This document shows, piece by piece, positions 1 through 8,408 of a stretch of 64,000 bases of DNA. Source of the stretch: Streptomyces sp. NRRL S-87 (GTDB lineage Bacteria; Actinomycetota; Actinomycetes; Streptomycetales; Streptomycetaceae); NCBI RefSeq assembly GCF_000719335.1, contig NZ_JOGB01000022.1, positions 1 to 64,000 of the forward strand, read 5' to 3'. The translations under genes were made by a program, and so were the position numbers. Under the pieces are notes generated by a model. That model was not told where the DNA came from. It saw only the letters and a program-made list of their open reading frames with translations, and made no database searches. Position 1 is the first letter of the stretch; every line of letters begins with the position of its first letter.

Positions 1-70
1 GGGGCGGGGGGCGCAGGAGGGCGCGGGGTGGGGGCGCGTCGGGGAGTGGGACGGGGGACGGGTGCGGGTC

Positions 71-102
71 GGGGGCGCGGGCGGGCCGGGGGCGCGGGCG
101 GG
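71..102. repeat. 15-bp direct repeat in a G-rich tract
   Basis: Two copies of GGGGGCGCGGGCGGG (71-85 and 88-102) are separated by two bases, inside a G-rich stretch covering roughly the first 115 bases. It lies just downstream of the stop of the minus-strand SseB-family gene. No gene is supported in bases 1-141. It is probably low-complexity intergenic DNA. Confidence 0.5.
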
Positions 103-141
103 CGCGCGGGGCCGTACGCGGAACTCGTGCCGGTGCGCCGG

Positions 142-882
142 TCAGTACGCCGGGGCGTGCGCCTCGCGGTCGTAGAACGGGCGCGCCTGGGCGCGCAACC
201 ACATCGCGACCGGGTCGTGCTCGTCGGCGAGCGCGACCGTCGAGACGGGCAGTCCGTCCGGTACGGCCGGGACCGCGTGCCGCATCATCGCGCGCACCGA
301 CTCGACGGCCGGGGTCGACGAGTCGTACAGCTCCAGCCCGATGGCCAGGTACGGCGTCCCGAGGGCGGGCTGCACCCAGGCGCGGCGCAGCGAGCGGACC
401 GCGGTGGTGCGGTGCGCGTGCTGGGTGAGCAGGGCGTAGAACTGCGGCAGCTCGATGGCGGGGTCGGAGATCCGCAGCGGTCCGGCCGGCATGCGGTCCA
501 GCCCCGTCGCGATCCGGCGCAGGTCGGCCCACGGGATGCCGAGGCCACCGCCCGGAGCGTGCGGATTGAGCCAGATGCCCCATCGGTCCGGATAGAGGGT
601 GCGGGCCACCTCCCAGCCGGACACGACCTCGTAGGCGCGGTTCCACCCGCTGGCCGCGAGCTCCTCCGGGGAGGTCACGCAGGGCACGTAGTGGACGCCG
701 TCCACCTCCATGGCGCCGTACTGCGCGTCGGGAGACCCGGGCTGCCCGTGCCAGAGCAGCATCCAGAGCCGGCCCTCGGCGAGGGCCAGCAGCAGCGTCT
801 CGTAGCTGTCGTAGCGCCCGGGCGTCACCTGGCGCAGCATGTGCTCGACCTGGCCCGCCGCGGCCGTGCCTGACGCACTCAC
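142..882 (-). CDS. SseB family protein (first of two)
   Basis: This 246-residue protein has the look of the SseB N-terminal-domain family (named after 'enhanced serine sensitivity'), common as paired genes in Streptomyces; the biochemical role is not established. There is no signal peptide or membrane segment, so it is probably cytoplasmic. The body contains a family-like segment around VHYVPCVTSPEEL and ends in a RPFYDREA-type tail. The GTG at 882 was chosen because an AGAGGGG ribosome-binding sequence lies just upstream; a longer reading to 921 lacks such a site. The neighbouring gene at 968-1726 is a divergent paralogue with a similar RPFY ending, and both are transcribed leftward, about 85 bases apart, so they may form one unit. 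Confidence 0.75.
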   Translation of the reverse strand: MSASGTAAAGQVEHMLRQVTPGRYDSYETLLLALAEGRLWMLLWHGQPGSPDAQYGAMEVDGVHYVPCVTSPEELAASGWNRAYEVVSGWEVARTLYPDRWGIWLNPHAPGGGLGIPWADLRRIATGLDRMPAGPLRISDPAIELPQFYALLTQHAHRTTAVRSLRRAWVQPALGTPYLAIGLELYDSSTPAVESVRAMMRHAVPAVPDGLPVSTVALADEHDPVAMWLRAQARPFYDREAHAPAY

Positions 883-967
883 CCGGATACCCCTCTTCGT
901 CCGCCCGTTCGTCACGCGCATCCGGCCGCGCGCGTGCGGCCGGGAAATGAAACCAGCTTACGGCCGA

Positions 968-1726
968 CTAGGGCACGTAGAACGGCCGCACGCGCTGCAG
1001 CATGAAGTCGCCGACCGGGTCCTGCGCCACGTCGAGCAGCAGCAGGTTCACCGGCCAGGGCGGACCGACCCGGGCCAGGGCCCGTCCGAGGGCCTCCATG
1101 GGCGCGTTGCTGTCGGCGAGTTCCCAGTTCAGGAACTGGACGCCGACGAACATCACCGGCTCGCCGCCCTCGATGCTGGCCAGGCAGCGGCGGGCCGAGG
1201 CGACCACGCCGGTGGCCCGGAACTCCTCCGCCGCGACGGTCAGGAAGTCGACCGGGTCCTCCTGCCAGTCCGGCTCGAAGAGCCGGACCCGGCCGCCCGT
1301 GGCGGGACCGTCGAGGGCGGTGCGGCCGGACCGGCACAGTTCGGCCACCGCGGCGGGCGGCAGGGGCACGCCGATCGCGGCGTCGGGGTTCACCGCGATG
1401 CCGAGCTGCGGGGGCAGGCCACGGGCGAACTCGACGGCCGGGGCGACGGCGCACGCCATCCGGTCGCCGGCGCCGCGGGCGAACTGCGCCTGCGAGCTGT
1501 ACACCGGGACGTACGGGGCGCCGTCGAGCTCCAGCGTGGGCAGGTCGAGGCCCTGGCTGTCGGGTCCGCCGCCCTCGGGGAGCGGGATCCAGACCTGGCT
1601 GCGGCCGAGCACCTCGAGGATGCGGCCGCCGGCGCCGGGGTTGCCGAGGGAGGCGGCGAGGGTCTCCTCGAGCTCGTTCGCGGGCCAGCCGTCACCTGCG
1701 GTCCTGTAGCCCTGCGTGCCGTACAT
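968..1726 (-). CDS. SseB family protein (second of two)
   Basis: This 252-residue protein belongs to the same SseB-type family as its downstream neighbour: it shares the layout (segment with APYVPVYSSQAQF, then an Asn-Pro-Asp-Ala region, and a terminal RPFYVP). No secretion signal or transmembrane helix is visible. The ATG at 1726 is preceded at suitable distance by GAGAGGAA; a GTG two codons earlier is possible. An open frame continues upstream to 1906, but that extension is proline- and arginine-rich and looks non-coding. The gene lies close to the glycine and serine genes, which fits the historical link of the family name to serine sensitivity, but this is context only. Confidence 0.72.
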   Translation of the reverse strand: MYGTQGYRTAGDGWPANELEETLAASLGNPGAGGRILEVLGRSQVWIPLPEGGGPDSQGLDLPTLELDGAPYVPVYSSQAQFARGAGDRMACAVAPAVEFARGLPPQLGIAVNPDAAIGVPLPPAAVAELCRSGRTALDGPATGGRVRLFEPDWQEDPVDFLTVAAEEFRATGVVASARRCLASIEGGEPVMFVGVQFLNWELADSNAPMEALGRALARVGPPWPVNLLLLDVAQDPVGDFMLQRVRPFYVP

Positions 1727-1975
1727 GTCCACCCTGCCGGTTCCTCTCCCCCGCGCGTGCGCTGCCGCCGACCCTACCGCCGGGGCCCGACGGCGCGTAC
1801 GCCACACCCCGGGGTGGGGGTGGTGTGGTGGGGATGTGGGCGGACCAGCCTGCCATGGCGCCTCAAGAGGCTCCCCCACACACCACGGGACGGCACTCTC
1901 GCGCATTCGTGGGCCCGCAGCTTCGGCGGCGAGGTGGGGTAGGGCTCCGGGCTGTCCGGTGTTGCCGGGCTTCGA

Positions 1976-2809
1976 CTATGGGGTGGGCGCCGTGAAGGAC
2001 AGGGAGGTGAGGCGGGCGGCGGCGCGGCGGTCCAGGAGGGTGACCGAGGCGCAGCCGGGCGGTGGGGTGCCCCGCTCCGCGGCGGACAGGAGGCGGGCGA
2101 CCGTGCGGCGGTGCCGGGTGAAGGCGTAGCCCGTCACGCCCCGGCCGCGTGCCAGCTGCCCGGACAGCGCTTCCTCGGGGCTCGCGTCGAGCAGGACCAG
2201 GTGCAGGGAGCGGCCGCGGCGCCGGGCGGCCCGCGCCAGGCCCCGGCGCACCCACGGCTGCGATCCGCAGTCGTGGACGACCACGCTCTCGCCGGAGCGC
2301 AGCATCCGCCACAGCCCCGCGTAGTGCGCGATGCGGACCAGCGGACGGTAGCCCGCGTACGGCAGCCGGGTGGGCATCCGGCGCTGCCAGCGCTCCCGGA
2401 CGTCCTGCGAGTCGACGACCCGGCCGGCCGCGGTCCTCTTGATCAGGGTGGACTTGCCGCCGCCGGGGAGCCCGGAGACCACCACCAGGTCCCCGGCCGC
2501 GAACTCCAGCCGCTCCGGGACGGGCGACCCGTCGCCCCGCCCCCGCAGGTCCGTCACCCGCGGGGCGCCCTGCCGCAGGGCGGGGTCCGCCTCCCGGACG
2601 GTGGCGGCGAGCCGCAGGTGGGCCGGCCGCGCGTCCGGGGCCCCCGGCCCGCCCGGTGCCCCGCGGCGCCGGCGGCGCGGCTGGGTGGGGACCGCGCCCG
2701 CGCCGGGCACGAGGTCCTGGGCACCCCCCAGGGGCACGGGGACGGGCAGGCCGCCGGCCCCGGTCGGTGCCGGCCCCGCGGTTCCAGTCACCGCTCCGAA
2801 GATCCGCAC
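1976..2809 (-). CDS. AAA-type P-loop kinase-like ATP-binding protein
   Basis: This is a 277-residue protein with a clear Walker A motif, GLPGGGKST, at residues 113-121, followed by a VVDSQDVRERWQRR segment and later VVVHDCGSQPW and LVLLDAS strands, as in the AAA_33 family of small polynucleotide- or metabolite-kinase-like proteins. The substrate cannot be told. The first 100 residues are proline- and glycine-rich and probably disordered. The GTG at 2809 follows a strong GGGGGAGG ribosome-binding site about eight bases away; the open frame reaches 3067, but the extension runs into the glycine riboswitch and is unlikely to be translated. It is divergent from gcvT, with a 511-base interval between the two starts. 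Confidence 0.75.
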   Translation of the reverse strand: MRIFGAVTGTAGPAPTGAGGLPVPVPLGGAQDLVPGAGAVPTQPRRRRRGAPGGPGAPDARPAHLRLAATVREADPALRQGAPRVTDLRGRGDGSPVPERLEFAAGDLVVVSGLPGGGKSTLIKRTAAGRVVDSQDVRERWQRRMPTRLPYAGYRPLVRIAHYAGLWRMLRSGESVVVHDCGSQPWVRRGLARAARRRGRSLHLVLLDASPEEALSGQLARGRGVTGYAFTRHRRTVARLLSAAERGTPPPGCASVTLLDRRAAARLTSLSFTAPTP

Positions 2810-3006
2810 AGTGCTCGCCTCCCCCAGTCGGGTCACGCAGGTCACATGCCCGTCGAGTGTAAAGAGACGGTAATGCCCGCCTCCGCGGTTCCGGTATCCC
2901 CGGTCGTTTCGCCCCGCCCTCCGACCGCTTTCGGGCCCGACCCCCCGTTCGTCGCAAACGCGTGCAATGATGTGCGCGCAAACTGCATACCGGCCGCTTG
3001 AATCCG
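2810..3006. other. intergenic promoter region between P-loop gene and gcvT leader
   Basis: No gene is supported here. The stretch should hold the divergent promoters for the minus-strand P-loop gene and for the gcvT riboswitch leader. It is locally less GC-rich than its surroundings around 2955-3000 (for example GCAATGATGTG and CTGCATACC), as expected of a promoter, but I could not fix a -10/-35 pair with confidence. Confidence 0.35.
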
Positions 3007-3252
3007 CGCGGGAGAGTTCCGGGCACGTCCTCGGTCGAGGGCGGCGTACCGGACGCCGAAGGAGCAAGACCCTCCCTTGAATCTCTCAGGCCCAGTTACC
3101 GCGCGGGCGAGGCACATCTGAAAAGCGGGCACGACGGTCCACCACCGCCGGCTCCACCCAAGGTGCAAGTCACCTCCGCAACCCGGCGCGTAGCCGTTCG
3201 TACGCGCGTGCGGTCGTGACGAACCTCTCAGGTTCCGATGACAGATGGGGAG
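3004..3252 (+). promoter_or_regulatory. glycine riboswitch, probably tandem aptamers
   Basis: Upstream of gcvT the leader carries hallmarks of the glycine aptamer: GGGAGAG (3010-3016), GCCGAAGGAGCAAG (3055-3068) and CTCTCAGG (3083-3090). The outer helix is formed by CCGCGCG (3004-3010) and CGCGCGG (3100-3106). A second, less canonical aptamer follows: CATCTG (3115-3120) can pair with CAGATG (3242-3247), with AAGGTGCAAGT (3160-3170) and CTCTCAGG (3225-3232) between. In the known family, glycine binding by such leaders turns on glycine-cleavage genes. The gcvT start lies 70 bases further on. The second aptamer departs from consensus where GAGAG is expected (GAAAAG is present). Confidence 0.88.
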
Positions 3253-3321
3253 GAATGTCCTTCAGCTGCTGGAGGATCGTCCTTCAGTCACTCACGCGGG
3301 CCTGCCCTGGGAGCCACCCCT

Positions 3322-4437
3322 ATGACGAACACCCCCCGTCTGACCGCCCTCGACGCCGTGCACCGCTCCCTCGGTGCCACGATGACCGACTTCGCGGGCT
3401 GGGACATGCCGCTGCGGTACGCCAGCGAGCGCGACGAGCACAACGCAGTGCGCACCAAGGCCGGCCTGTTCGACCTCTCCCACATGGGCGAGATCACCGT
3501 CCTCGGCCCGGAGGCCGTGAAGGTCCTCGACTACGCCCTGGTCGGCAACATCTCCACCGTCGGCGTCGGCCGCGCCCGCTACACGATGATCTGCCAGGAG
3601 GACGGCGGCATCCTCGACGACCTGATCGTCTACCGCCTCGGCGAGACGGAGTACATGGTCGTCGCCAACGCCTCCAACGCCCAGGTCGTCCTCGACGCCC
3701 TCACCGAGCGCGCCGCCGGCTTCGACGCCGAGGTCCGCGACGACCGCGACGCGTACGCGCTGATCGCCGTGCAGGGCCCGGCCTCCCCCGGCATCGTGAA
3801 GTCCCTGACGGACGCCGATCTGGACAACCTGAAGTACTACGCGGGCCTGCCCGGCACCGTCGCCGGCGTCCCGGCCCTGATCGCCCGCACCGGCTACACC
3901 GGCGAGGACGGCTTCGAGCTCTTCGTGAAGCCCGAGCACGCCGTCGAGCTGTGGGAGGCCCTGAGCAAGGCCGGCGAGGCCGCGGGCCTGGTGCCGGCCG
4001 GCCTGTCCTGCCGCGACACGCTGCGCCTGGAGGCGGGCATGCCGCTGTACGGGCACGAGCTGACGACGTCGCTGACCCCCTTCGACGCGGGCCTCGGCCG
4101 GGTCGTGAAGTTCGAGAAGGAGGGCGACTTCGTGGGCCGCGCCGCCCTCGAGGCCGCCGCCGAGCGCGCCGCCACCAACCCGCCGCGCAAGCTGGTCGGC
4201 CTGATCGCCGAGGGCCGCCGCGTCCCGCGCGCCGGCTTCCCGGTCGTCGCCGCCGGCGAGGTCGTCGGCGAGGTCACCTCGGGCGCCCCGTCCCCGACGC
4301 TGGGCAAGCCGATCGCGATGGCGTACGTCGACGCGGCGCACGCGGAGCCCGGCACCTCCGGCGTCGGCGTGGACATTCGCGGTACGCATGAGGCGTACGA
4401 GGTCGTGGCGCTGCCGTTCTACAAGCGGCAGAAGTGA
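3322..4437 (+). CDS. gcvT: aminomethyltransferase, glycine cleavage T protein
   Basis: The 371-residue product is the T protein of the glycine cleavage system. It transfers the aminomethyl carbon from lipoyl H protein to tetrahydrofolate, releasing ammonia and 5,10-methylene-THF in the cytoplasm. The N-terminal folate-binding domain is typical ([11 protein letters not shown] near residue 22, [15 protein letters not shown]), as is the GYTGEDGFE segment, and the C-terminal barrel contains RKLVGLI and [20 protein letters not shown]. Length is normal for the family. The ATG at 3322 was preferred over an upstream start at 3238, because the start of the conserved region ([11 protein letters not shown]) follows directly and the upstream part overlaps the riboswitch. 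gcvH follows after 91 bases. The P protein (gcvP) is not in this window. Confidence 0.96.
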   Translation: MTNTPRLTALDAVHRSLGATMTDFAGWDMPLRYASERDEHNAVRTKAGLFDLSHMGEITVLGPEAVKVLDYALVGNISTVGVGRARYTMICQEDGGILDDLIVYRLGETEYMVVANASNAQVVLDALTERAAGFDAEVRDDRDAYALIAVQGPASPGIVKSLTDADLDNLKYYAGLPGTVAGVPALIARTGYTGEDGFELFVKPEHAVELWEALSKAGEAAGLVPAGLSCRDTLRLEAGMPLYGHELTTSLTPFDAGLGRVVKFEKEGDFVGRAALEAAAERAATNPPRKLVGLIAEGRRVPRAGFPVVAAGEVVGEVTSGAPSPTLGKPIAMAYVDAAHAEPGTSGVGVDIRGTHEAYEVVALPFYKRQK

Positions 4438-4528
4438 CGGTTCCCGCCCCGGGAACCCCGTCACCACTCGTCTCAGACTCCAAGACATCCGTTCATCAGC
4501 AGTACCCCGCATCCAGGAGAATCAGGTC

Positions 4529-4906
4529 ATGAGCAACCCCCAGCAGCTGCGTTACAGCAAGGAGCACGAGTGGCTGTCGGCCGCCGTGGACGGCGTCGCG
4601 ACGGTCGGCATCACGGAGTTCGCGGCCAACGCGCTCGGTGACGTCGTCTACGCCCAGCTCCCCGAGGTCGGCGACACGGTCACCGCGGGCGAGACCTGCG
4701 GCGAGCTCGAGTCGACCAAGTCCGTGAGCGACCTGTACTCCCCCGTCACCGGTGAGGTCGTCGAGGCCAACCAGGACGTCGTGGACGACCCGGCCCTGGT
4801 CAACACCGCCCCGTTCGAGGGCGGCTGGCTGTTCAAGGTCCGCGTCGCCGAGGAGCCCGCCGACCTGCTCTCCGCCGACGAGTACACCGCCTTCAACGCC
4901 GGCTGA
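4529..4906 (+). CDS. gcvH: glycine cleavage system H protein
   Basis: The 125-residue product is the lipoate-carrying H protein, which shuttles the aminomethyl group between the P, T and L proteins of glycine cleavage. The lipoylation site is the lysine in ESTKS, residue 64, inside the usual biotinyl-lipoyl fold ([15 protein letters not shown] upstream and [18 protein letters not shown] downstream). The ATG at 4529 follows a CAGGAGA ribosome-binding site. The conserved N-terminal start LRYSKEHEW confirms the start. It sits between gcvT and glyA, 22 bases before glyA, and is probably on the same riboswitch-controlled transcript. Confidence 0.97.
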   Translation: MSNPQQLRYSKEHEWLSAAVDGVATVGITEFAANALGDVVYAQLPEVGDTVTAGETCGELESTKSVSDLYSPVTGEVVEANQDVVDDPALVNTAPFEGGWLFKVRVAEEPADLLSADEYTAFNAG

Positions 4907-4928
4907 CCCCACACGCGAGGGATCCACG

Positions 4929-6185
4929 ATGTCGCTTCTGAACACCCCGCTCCACGAGCTGGACCCGGACGTCGCCGCCGCCGTCGACGCCGAGCTCCAC
5001 CGCCAGCAGTCCACCCTCGAGATGATCGCCTCGGAGAACTTCGCTCCGGTCGCGGTCATGGAGGCCCAGGGCTCCGTCCTCACCAACAAGTACGCCGAGG
5101 GCTACCCGGGCCGCCGCTACTACGGCGGCTGCGAGCACGTCGACGTGGTCGAGCAGATCGCGATCGACCGCATCAAGGCGCTGTTCGGTGCCGAGGCCGC
5201 GAACGTGCAGCCGCACTCCGGCGCGCAGGCCAACGCCGCCGCGATGTTCGCGCTGCTCAAGCCGGGCGACACGATCATGGGCCTGAACCTGGCCCACGGT
5301 GGTCACCTGACCCACGGCATGAAGATCAACTTCTCCGGCAAGCTCTACAACGTGGTCCCGTACCACGTCGGCGAGGACGGCCAGGTCGACATGGCCGAGG
5401 TCGAGCGCCTGGCCAAGGAGTCGAAGCCGCAGCTGATCGTGGCCGGCTGGTCGGCGTACCCGCGCCAGCTGGACTTCGCCGCGTTCCGCCGGATCGCGGA
5501 CGAGGTCGGCGCGTACCTGATGGTCGACATGGCCCACTTCGCGGGCCTGGTCGCCGCGGGTCTGCACCCGAACCCGGTGCCGCACGCCCATGTCGTCACC
5601 ACCACCACGCACAAGACCCTCGGCGGTCCGCGCGGTGGCGTGATCCTGTCGACGCAGGAGCTGGCCAAGAAGATCAACTCCGCGGTCTTCCCGGGCCAGC
5701 AGGGTGGTCCGCTGGAGCACGTGATCGCGGCGAAGGCCGTGTCCTTCAAGGTCGCCGCCTCGCCCGAGTTCAAGGAGCGCCAGGAGCGCACCCTGACCGG
5801 CGCGAAGATCATCGCCGAACGCCTGGTGCAGGACGACGTCAAGAAGGTGGGCGTCGACGTGCTCACCGGCGGCACCGACGTGCACCTGGTCCTCGTCGAC
5901 CTGCGCAACTCGGAGCTCGACGGCCAGCAGGCCGAGGACCGCCTCCACGAGATCGGCATCACGGTCAACCGGAACGCGATCCCGAACGACCCGCGCCCGC
6001 CGATGGTCACCTCGGGCCTGCGCATCGGTACGCCGGCCCTGGCCACCCGCGGCTTCCAGGCCGAGGACTTCTCCGAGGTCGCCGACATCATCGCCGAGGC
6101 GCTGAAGCCGGAGTTCGACGGGGACGCCCTCAAGGCCCGGGTCTCGGCCCTGGCCGCGAAGCACCCGCTGTACCCCTCGCTGTAA
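4929..6185 (+). CDS. glyA: serine hydroxymethyltransferase
   Basis: The 418-residue PLP enzyme interconverts glycine plus 5,10-methylene-THF and serine plus THF. The PLP-binding lysine is residue 229 in [14 protein letters not shown]. Other family segments are SENFAP near residue 35, [18 protein letters not shown] near 55-72, and [13 protein letters not shown] near 199. Length matches the family. The ATG at 4929 has GCGAGGG upstream and is 22 bases after gcvH, so it is very likely co-transcribed. With GcvT/H it converts two glycines to one serine, and the next gene, sdaA, consumes serine. A GC-rich hairpin terminator follows at 6205-6235. Confidence 0.97.
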   Translation: MSLLNTPLHELDPDVAAAVDAELHRQQSTLEMIASENFAPVAVMEAQGSVLTNKYAEGYPGRRYYGGCEHVDVVEQIAIDRIKALFGAEAANVQPHSGAQANAAAMFALLKPGDTIMGLNLAHGGHLTHGMKINFSGKLYNVVPYHVGEDGQVDMAEVERLAKESKPQLIVAGWSAYPRQLDFAAFRRIADEVGAYLMVDMAHFAGLVAAGLHPNPVPHAHVVTTTTHKTLGGPRGGVILSTQELAKKINSAVFPGQQGGPLEHVIAAKAVSFKVAASPEFKERQERTLTGAKIIAERLVQDDVKKVGVDVLTGGTDVHLVLVDLRNSELDGQQAEDRLHEIGITVNRNAIPNDPRPPMVTSGLRIGTPALATRGFQAEDFSEVADIIAEALKPEFDGDALKARVSALAAKHPLYPSL

Positions 6186-6204
6186 GCAGACCGGTGGACG
6201 AGTC

Positions 6205-6235
6205 GGGCCCCGCCGTGACCCACACGGCCGGGCCC
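6205..6235 (+). terminator. terminator after glyA
   Basis: GGGCCCCGCCGTG (6205-6217) pairs with CACGGCCGGGCCC (6223-6235) with one mismatch and a five-base loop, followed by TTCTC. It lies 20 bases after the glyA stop, so it probably ends the gcvT-gcvH-glyA transcript and separates it from sdaA. Confidence 0.7.
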
Positions 6236-6472
6236 TTCTCATGACCGCGGGGGCCCTACGGACGGTGACCGGCGAGCCCCTCTCCGGTGACCGCCCCCCG
6301 CAGGTCCCGCCGGGCGGCGTGAGCTGCACCACACCCGACGCCTGACGGCCCCGTCCGCGACCGTTCCGGCGGCCGAGACGTTCACCTCGGCGGGTTAGGC
6401 TCGTCTGTCGGACAAAATCCGCACACATCCCCATCTCCTGCCCCTCCACGAGCAGACAAAGGAGTCCGACCC

Positions 6473-7855
<1,383 letters not shown>

Positions 7856-7877
7856 CCGCCTGACCGCACGTACGCCG

Positions 7878-7915
7878 AAGGGGCGGTGACCGGATCTCTC
7901 CGGTCACCGCCCCTT
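7878..7915. terminator. strong bidirectional terminator between sdaA and the immunity-type gene
   Basis: AAGGGGCGGTGACCGG (7878-7893) is perfectly complementary to CCGGTCACCGCCCCTT (7900-7915), giving a 16-bp stem with a six-base loop. A and T ends flank it on both strands, so it can serve sdaA from the left and the minus-strand RHS-immunity unit from the right. Confidence 0.88.
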
Positions 7916-7931
7916 CGTCATGAACGGCCGG

Positions 7932-8408
7932 TCAGCGTGCGCGCTTGTCCAGTCGGGACTGCAGGGCCTTCTTGAAGGCCGCGAAGCGCCCGGTGTCGCG
8001 CTCCACGTACTCCAGGATCTCCAGGGCCGACTCGGTGTCGCCCTGGGCCGCCTCCTTGTAGAGCGCCCAGATACCGTCGCGGACCTTCGGATAGACCTCG
8101 TCCGCCAGGGGTTCCTCCGAAGCGCCGAGGACGACCCTCCACAGGGTCAGCATCAGGTCCTGCCGTACGACGGGCGCCAGGTCCTCCTGGAAGGCGGCCA
8201 TGATGACCCCCACGGCGGGCGCGGCGACGGGGGCGAGCCCCGCCTCGTCCTCGACGTGGCCTTCCAGCGACGCTCCGGCCATCTCGGCCTCCGACCGGGC
8301 CTGGATGAGCTGGGCGAGGTAGTCCCCGACGTGACCGCGGCCGCCGCAGTAGCAGTCGTACGCGTCCCAGTCGACGCGCTTCAGCTCGATCATCCACGGG
8401 GTGGCCAC
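7932..8408 (-). CDS. candidate immunity protein for the RHS deaminase toxin
   Basis: The 158-residue, acidic, apparently all-helical cytoplasmic protein has no family I recognise. It starts at a GTG (8408) with GAAGGAG upstream, and its first 19 bases overlap the end of the giant RHS gene, so translation is coupled. Immediately downstream overlap with a toxin-bearing RHS C-terminus is the standard position of an immunity gene in polymorphic toxin systems, and that is the basis of the call. The N-terminal part has an unusual YDCYCGGRGHV segment with two cysteines, and the middle and end are helix-rich (ALEILEYVERDTGRFAAFKK). It could also be an accessory or unrelated small protein. The strong terminator at 7878-7915 closes the unit. 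Confidence 0.6.
   Translation of the reverse strand: MATPWMIELKRVDWDAYDCYCGGRGHVGDYLAQLIQARSEAEMAGASLEGHVEDEAGLAPVAAPAVGVIMAAFQEDLAPVVRQDLMLTLWRVVLGASEEPLADEVYPKVRDGIWALYKEAAQGDTESALEILEYVERDTGRFAAFKKALQSRLDKRAR

Noticed and set aside
3238..3321. Extended gcvT start at 3238
   Set aside because: The extra residues fall in the 3' part of the glycine riboswitch, and the family begins at about the ATG at 3322.
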